Assembly (NCBI GenBank): GCA_004556205.1
Contig: SFIL01000016.1
Location: 4,788-68,787 of the forward strand
Direction: 5' to 3'
Origin: Clostridiales bacterium
GTDB lineage: Bacteria > Bacillota > Clostridia > Oscillospirales > Oscillospiraceae
Length of the DNA stretch: 64,000 nucleotides
The notes under the pieces were generated by a model, which was not told where the DNA came from, made no database searches, and saw only the letters and a program-made list of their open reading frames with translations. A program made the position numbers and the translations under genes. Positions 60,177 to 64,000 of the stretch are shown here, piece by piece; within the stretch, counting starts at the first letter, position 1, and each line of letters opens with the position of its first letter.

Positions 60177-60257
60177 ATGAAGCAAGCACAGTATGCCGCA
60201 GAGAAAAAATTACGCGTGTCTGCCCTCTTGAAAAAGAGGCAGTCTTTTTTATATTAA
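60177..60257 (+). CDS. Possible 26-residue leader or small peptide
   Basis: The frame reads MKQAQYAAEKKLRVSALLKK and ends RQSFLY. It is basic. AGGAG lies 8 nt before the ATG at 60177. The last ten codons coincide with a hairpin and T tract (60220-60250), a layout seen in leader-peptide attenuators. However the mapped -10 of the ABC operon lies downstream, so any attenuation would have to act on a longer transcript. It is a candidate only. Confidence 0.3.
   Translation: MKQAQYAAEKKLRVSALLKKRQSFLY
60220..60250 (+). terminator. Hairpin with T tract
   Basis: CTGCC(C)TCTT / AAGAGGCAG (one bulged C) is followed by TCTTTTTT. It shields the ABC promoter from upstream transcription or ends the short frame at 60177. 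Confidence 0.7.
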
Positions 60258-60305
60258 CTGCAGCAAATCACGTACGGCTCTCTCCGTCCTGATTATGACA
60301 AAATT

Positions 60306-60348
60306 GTCACACGGAAGTCACCGAAGCGTCACCGAAAGGCGTTATACT
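60306..60348 (+). promoter_or_regulatory. 11-bp direct repeats and -10 of the FtsX-type ABC operon
   Basis: GTCAC occurs at 60306, 60317 and 60328, exactly 11 bp apart, followed by TATACT (60343-60348). The repeats fill the -35 region and there is no consensus -35. Tandem sites on one helical face with 11-bp steps are typical of activation by OmpR-family regulators. Confidence 0.75.
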
Positions 60349-60381
60349 GAGGGCAGAACGATCGATAAAGGAGAAAAAACG

Positions 60382-61065
60382 ATGGAATTATTACGCATCG
60401 AGCATCTGACTAAAACCTACGGGGCAGGGGAAAACACCGTCCGCGCGCTGGATGATGTCTCCTTCAGTGTTACGCAAGGTGAATTCTTAGCCATCATCGG
60501 TCCGTCCGGCTCGGGAAAATCAACCCTTCTGCACATTCTCGGCGGCGTTGACCGCCCGACGAGCGGCAATGTCTACATGAACGGCGAGGATGTCTATTCC
60601 CGCTCCGACACCGCGCTTGCGATCTTCCGCCGCCGCGAGGTCGGGCTGATTTACCAGTTTTACAACCTCATTCCCGTGCTGAATGTGATCGAGAACATTA
60701 CCCTGCCCGTCTTGATGGACGGCAGAAAGGTCAACGAGGAACGCTTGCATGAGCTGCTGCACACCCTGCGCCTCGAGGGGCGCGAAAAGCACCTGCCCAA
60801 TCAGCTCTCCGGTGGACAACAGCAGCGTGTGTCCATCGGCAGAGCGCTGATGAACGCGCCCTCCGTCGTCCTTGCCGACGAGCCGACGGGCAATTTGGAC
60901 AGCAAGAATTCGCAGGAGATCGTCGAGCTGTTAAAATACTCCAACCGCGAATACGGGCAAACTCTCATCGTCATCACGCACGACGAGTCTATCGCCTTAC
61001 AGGCAGACCGCGTCATCGCCATTGAAGACGGCCACATCGTCAGAGACGAGGTGATCCGTAAATGA
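60382..61065 (+). CDS. ABC transporter ATP-binding protein (MacB/BceA type)
   Basis: The 227-residue ATPase has Walker A IGPSGSGKSTLLHILGG, Q-loop in YQFYNLIP, signature LSGGQQQRVSIGRAL, Walker B VVLADEPTGNLD and switch His in VITHDESIA. The YQFYNLIPVLNVIENITLP stretch is characteristic of ATPases paired with FtsX-type permeases (BceA, MacB, LolD relatives). ATG 60382 follows AAAGGAG; a 29-residue upstream extension lies across the promoter and is rejected. It overlaps the permease gene by ATGA. Confidence 0.93.
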   Translation: MELLRIEHLTKTYGAGENTVRALDDVSFSVTQGEFLAIIGPSGSGKSTLLHILGGVDRPTSGNVYMNGEDVYSRSDTALAIFRRREVGLIYQFYNLIPVLNVIENITLPVLMDGRKVNEERLHELLHTLRLEGREKHLPNQLSGGQQQRVSIGRALMNAPSVVLADEPTGNLDSKNSQEIVELLKYSNREYGQTLIVITHDESIALQADRVIAIEDGHIVRDEVIRK

Positions 61066-63692
61066 GTATCTTTCATCGCGTCGCGGTGCAGTCCATGCGC
61101 AAAAACCGCACCCGCACGATCGTGACCATCATCGGCGTGATTTTGTCGGCAGCGATGTTCACGGCGGTCACGACCTTCGCAGGCACCCTGATGCACCATT
61201 TGCAGCGCACCGCCGCCTACCAGTCGGGCACCTATTATTTCTCTCTCTTGGATGTGGATGCCGCGACCGCCAAGGCAGCGGCGCAGGATCGGGACACTGA
61301 AGCACTCACGGCAGCGCAGGTGCTCGGCTATGCCAAGGTCGCCTCCGCAAATGAGAACAAGCCCTTCCTCTATGTTCACGGCATGGGCGAGGGCTATACC
61401 GACCTGCTGCCCGTCCACCTGATCGCGGGCAGGCTGCCGGAAAACAGCACGGAGCTGGTCGTTCCGGAGCATTTGGACTATGACGGTGAGGTCACGCTTG
61501 CACTCGGCGAGACCGTCACGCTCGAATTCGGTATTCGCAGCTACCAAGGCACGCCGCTTTGGCAGAATAATATGTATTTTCCCTACGAGCCGGAGGACTT
61601 TACGCCCACCGTGACGCGCACCTATACCGTCGTCGGCATCAGCGAACGCGCAGACTATGAGGACTACAGCGCGCCCGGCTATCTCGCCCTGACTTGCGCC
61701 GATCCCACGATTGAAACCGGTGTCTACGACCTCTACGTACGCACGACGGACTATGACACCGACACAATGAATGCCTTTATGAATCGCTACACCTTCAGCG
61801 CGGGAAGCGTAAACTGGAACTATCTGATGGCGCTCGGCAACTATAAATATGACAATTACACCGGCTTCGTCACGGTCTTTGTCGCCGTGCTCGTCTTTTT
61901 GATCCTCCTCGGCTCGGTCAGCATGATCTACTCCGCCTTTTCCATCTCCGTCAGCGAACGCACAAAGCAGTTCGGTCTGCTCTCGTCCATCGGTGCGACA
62001 AGGAAGCAGCTCCGCGCCACCGTCCTGCACGAGGCTGCAATCGTCTGCCTGATCGGCATTCCGCTCGGACTTTTAGCAGGCTGCGGCGGTATGTGGATTA
62101 CGATCACGCTTTTGGGCGACAAGCTGACCGCCATGTTCGGCGGTGCAAGCACCGGTGCTCTTGCCATGCAGTACCATGTCTCCGCCGTCTCCCTGATTGC
62201 CGCCGCAGCGATTGCCGTTTTGACCGTCCTGCTCTCCGCGATCATTCCAGCGCGCCGCGCCATGAAGGTGACCGCCATTGAAGCCATCCGCCAGAGCCGC
62301 GATGTCGCCGTCAAGGGGCGCGATGTGCGCAGCGGCAAGCTGACCTATAAGCTGTTCGGTCTGCCCGGGATGCTGTCAAAAAAATACTTCCGCCGCAGCC
62401 GCAAAAAATACCGCGCGACGATCTTCTCCCTCGCCATGAGCGTCCTGCTCTTCGTCTCGGCGGGCACCTACGGAATGTATCTGACCGACTCCGTCGAGGG
62501 CGTCGCCGCCACCGCACCTTACGACCTCAGTTACAGCTCGAGCGCGGTGTCAATGGACAACTACGAAAAAATCCTGCCCGATCTGCGGCAGGCGGACGGC
62601 ATCAAAACCGCCGTCGCTTCCACCCTGCGTGTGGAAAGTGCCGTCTTCGACGCCGGTCAGCTTGCAAAAAGCTATGTTGAGTTCCGCAACGGCGTGTCGG
62701 AGCCGTCGCAGACGGAGATCAGCATTTTCTACCTCGACGAGGCCAGCTTTGACGCCGTTTTGTCGCATTGCGGTCTGACCCGTGCGGACTATGATGCCAA
62801 TCCCGGCGCGGTCGTGTGCAACCGCATTATCTCCAACCTCTATTCCACTGACGGCAACGAGCGCGTCACCTATCATGGCGCCTATTTGGACGAAGGCCAG
62901 CGCTCCGTGCCCCTTTTGCAGAGCGCTTCCGGTGAGAATGAGATCTACGAAGGCAGCGAATACTTAGACGGCGCATGGGTCAGCCATTACAGCAACAGCG
63001 AAACGGGAGAATCCACCGTCCGCCCGGCAATGCTGCAACAGCAGCCCATCCTTGCCTATACGGATGAAGACCTCTTCGGCACGAATCGCGACATGATCTG
63101 CCTGTACCTGCCATACAGCGCCTTGGAGGGCGAATACGCCGGCGAGCTTTACTGCACCGTCACGGACGAAGACGCGGCACAGGCTTCGCTTGCGGAGGTC
63201 TTTGCGCAGCACGGCGTGTCCTACCGCCGCAACCGCCTTTACAGCGCCCTCGACGAGCAGCGCAACGCAAACAATATGCTCACTGTCGTACGCGTGTTCT
63301 CCTACGGCTTCATTACGCTCATCTCGCTCATCTGCGTGGCAAATGTCTTTAACACCATTTCGACCAACATCGCCCTGCGGCGCAGAGATTTTGCCATGCT
63401 GCGCTCCGTCGGCATGACGCGCGGCGGCTTAAACCGCATGGTCTGCTTTGAATGCGGGCTGTACGGCTTCCGCGCCCTGCTGATCGGTCTGCCGCTGACG
63501 GCAGCGCTCACCTATCTGTTATACCGCGCCGCCGCAGGGATGTATTATAACAACGATTTTCATCTGTCGTGGTCGTCCGTCCTCATCGCCTCGCTCAGCG
63601 TCTTCCTCGTCGTGTTCGTCTCAATGATGTACGCCATGCGCAAGGTCAAGAAGGACAACCCCATTGACGCGCTCAAGGAGGAAAACACCTGA
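61062..63692 (+). CDS. FtsX-type ABC transporter permease
   Basis: The 876-residue permease starts MSIFHRVAVQSMRKNRTRTI, the usual basic N-terminus before helix 1. A large extracytoplasmic domain (about 45-260) is followed by three helices (about 265-400) with FGLLSSIGATRKQLRATVLHE. Then comes a second unit with helix near 465, an external domain (about 485-735) and three final helices including LRRRDFAMLRSVGMTRGGLN. These two FtsX cores are standard for the family. Such pairs move peptides or lipoproteins or act in antimicrobial-peptide sensing, fitting the nearby short-loop kinase. Confidence 0.9.
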   Translation: MSIFHRVAVQSMRKNRTRTIVTIIGVILSAAMFTAVTTFAGTLMHHLQRTAAYQSGTYYFSLLDVDAATAKAAAQDRDTEALTAAQVLGYAKVASANENKPFLYVHGMGEGYTDLLPVHLIAGRLPENSTELVVPEHLDYDGEVTLALGETVTLEFGIRSYQGTPLWQNNMYFPYEPEDFTPTVTRTYTVVGISERADYEDYSAPGYLALTCADPTIETGVYDLYVRTTDYDTDTMNAFMNRYTFSAGSVNWNYLMALGNYKYDNYTGFVTVFVAVLVFLILLGSVSMIYSAFSISVSERTKQFGLLSSIGATRKQLRATVLHEAAIVCLIGIPLGLLAGCGGMWITITLLGDKLTAMFGGASTGALAMQYHVSAVSLIAAAAIAVLTVLLSAIIPARRAMKVTAIEAIRQSRDVAVKGRDVRSGKLTYKLFGLPGMLSKKYFRRSRKKYRATIFSLAMSVLLFVSAGTYGMYLTDSVEGVAATAPYDLSYSSSAVSMDNYEKILPDLRQADGIKTAVASTLRVESAVFDAGQLAKSYVEFRNGVSEPSQTEISIFYLDEASFDAVLSHCGLTRADYDANPGAVVCNRIISNLYSTDGNERVTYHGAYLDEGQRSVPLLQSASGENEIYEGSEYLDGAWVSHYSNSETGESTVRPAMLQQQPILAYTDEDLFGTNRDMICLYLPYSALEGEYAGELYCTVTDEDAAQASLAEVFAQHGVSYRRNRLYSALDEQRNANNMLTVVRVFSYGFITLISLICVANVFNTISTNIALRRRDFAMLRSVGMTRGGLNRMVCFECGLYGFRALLIGLPLTAALTYLLYRAAAGMYYNNDFHLSWSSVLIASLSVFLVVFVSMMYAMRKVKKDNPIDALKEENT

Positions 63693-63694
63693 GA

Positions 63695-63992
63695 TGAAAA
63701 AGCTGTAATAGCGGGGTAGAAATGTGTTGCGCTCAAAGAAACGCTTACCGCAGTCGCAGCGGTAACGGCGTTTCCGAAGGTGCAGGAAGGTATTCCTTGC
63801 CAGCGGGACATCCTTGATAGTTTGCATCCGATAGTCGTGTACACGGTCTGTGACGGAGCCGCAGACAGGGCAAGTATGCGCTTTTCTGGGAAGCTCAATA
63901 AAGATGTGGAGTTCCTCAGAAATATTCTCCACATTCGTAATAATTACATCTTCCAAATTCAGAAGTTGTGCTGTATAATCCTGATTGAGCAT
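63695..63992 (-). pseudogene. ISL3-family transposase, N-terminal fragment
   Basis: The frame starts MLNQDYTAQLLNLEDVIITN and has the N-terminal zinc finger of ISL3 transposases: CPVCGSVTDRVHDYR, then RYRCDCGKRFFERNTFLPRYY. Homology stops after about 95 residues, where the frame runs into the antisense of the permease gene. Full ISL3 transposases exceed 400 residues, so this is a remnant. The start lies 8 bp from the window edge; no terminal inverted repeat can be checked. Confidence 0.8.
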
Positions 63993-64000
63993 AGAGATTC

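Larger units (their letters stand above)
59386..60381. other. One-kilobase gap upstream of the giant gene
   Basis: The region is AT-rich up to about 59900. It holds the giant gene's putative promoter (59594-59622), a TGTCATTGCG-family repeat (59912-60094), a short frame with its own ribosome site (60177), a hairpin with T tract (60220) and direct repeats plus -10 of the ABC transporter (60306-60348). Open frames at 59641-59947 lack ribosome sites and one ends in repeat DNA. Confidence 0.65.

Overview
The window looks like a chromosomal segment of a spore-forming, anaerobic, high-GC member of class Clostridia, most likely Oscillospirales. This rests on a SpoIIE-type phosphatase, three surface proteins with S-layer homology (SLH) domains, a group B-type [FeFe] hydrogenase, clostridial-style ethanolamine utilisation genes, strong SigA-type promoters and AGGAGG-type ribosome binding sites. 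The placement is inferred from gene content. No rRNA or tRNA gene was recognised.

Layout. 1-4.6 kb: the 5' end of thyA, a zinc-ribbon membrane protein, a CbiM/CbiQ/CbiO metal ECF transporter and a P-loop protein. 4.8-9.3 kb: a broken pgi, then glucokinase, Mini-RNase III and RqcH in one overlapping operon. 9.5-15.7 kb: an XRE regulator divergent from an SLH protein, with a clear operator/promoter between them, and a two-headed nucleotidase with SLH domains. 16-28 kb: a CFI-box protein and an ethanolamine cluster in the order eutG-A-B-C-L-E-M-T-D-(unnamed)-N-H. 28-32 kb: a small membrane protein, prfB, secG, a hairpin array and the hydrogenase. 32-38.5 kb: an MFS transporter, an XRE/TPR regulator, spoIIE, a CYTH protein and a TauE/SafE exporter. 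38.5-51 kb: a 1418-residue activase/dehydratase-like protein, a heterodimeric ABC exporter, a CmpB-like membrane protein and two divergent two-component systems. 51-64 kb: an 81-residue cysteine-containing peptide translationally coupled to a roughly 2660-residue VWA/SLH protein, then an FtsX-type ABC transporter behind 11-bp direct repeats, and a truncated ISL3 transposase.

How the genes fit together. EutBC (reactivated by EutA, with adenosylcobalamin made by EutT) would split ethanolamine into acetaldehyde and ammonia. EutE and the PduL-type EutD would convert acetaldehyde to acetyl phosphate, and EutG would reduce it to ethanol. EutM, EutL and EutN would form the microcompartment shell and EutH the permease. 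The CbiMQO transporter could feed cobalt to the B12 this needs. However, eutL, eutH and pgi each carry an internal deletion with a frameshift, and eutN lacks its middle in frame, so the pathway may be decaying or the assembly may be faulty here.

The other strong theme is non-coding DNA. Intergenic gaps are filled with several families of short palindromic repeats, including a TGTCATTGCG family, a GGGGCGG...CCGCCCC family, a GGAACCTCTGAA inverted-repeat family resembling MITEs, 7-bp GTGAAT/GTGAAC tandem units, and one array of consecutive small hairpins joined by ACTTCAC/GTGAAGT. Very long open frames antisense to the SLH and activase genes are judged to be composition artefacts.
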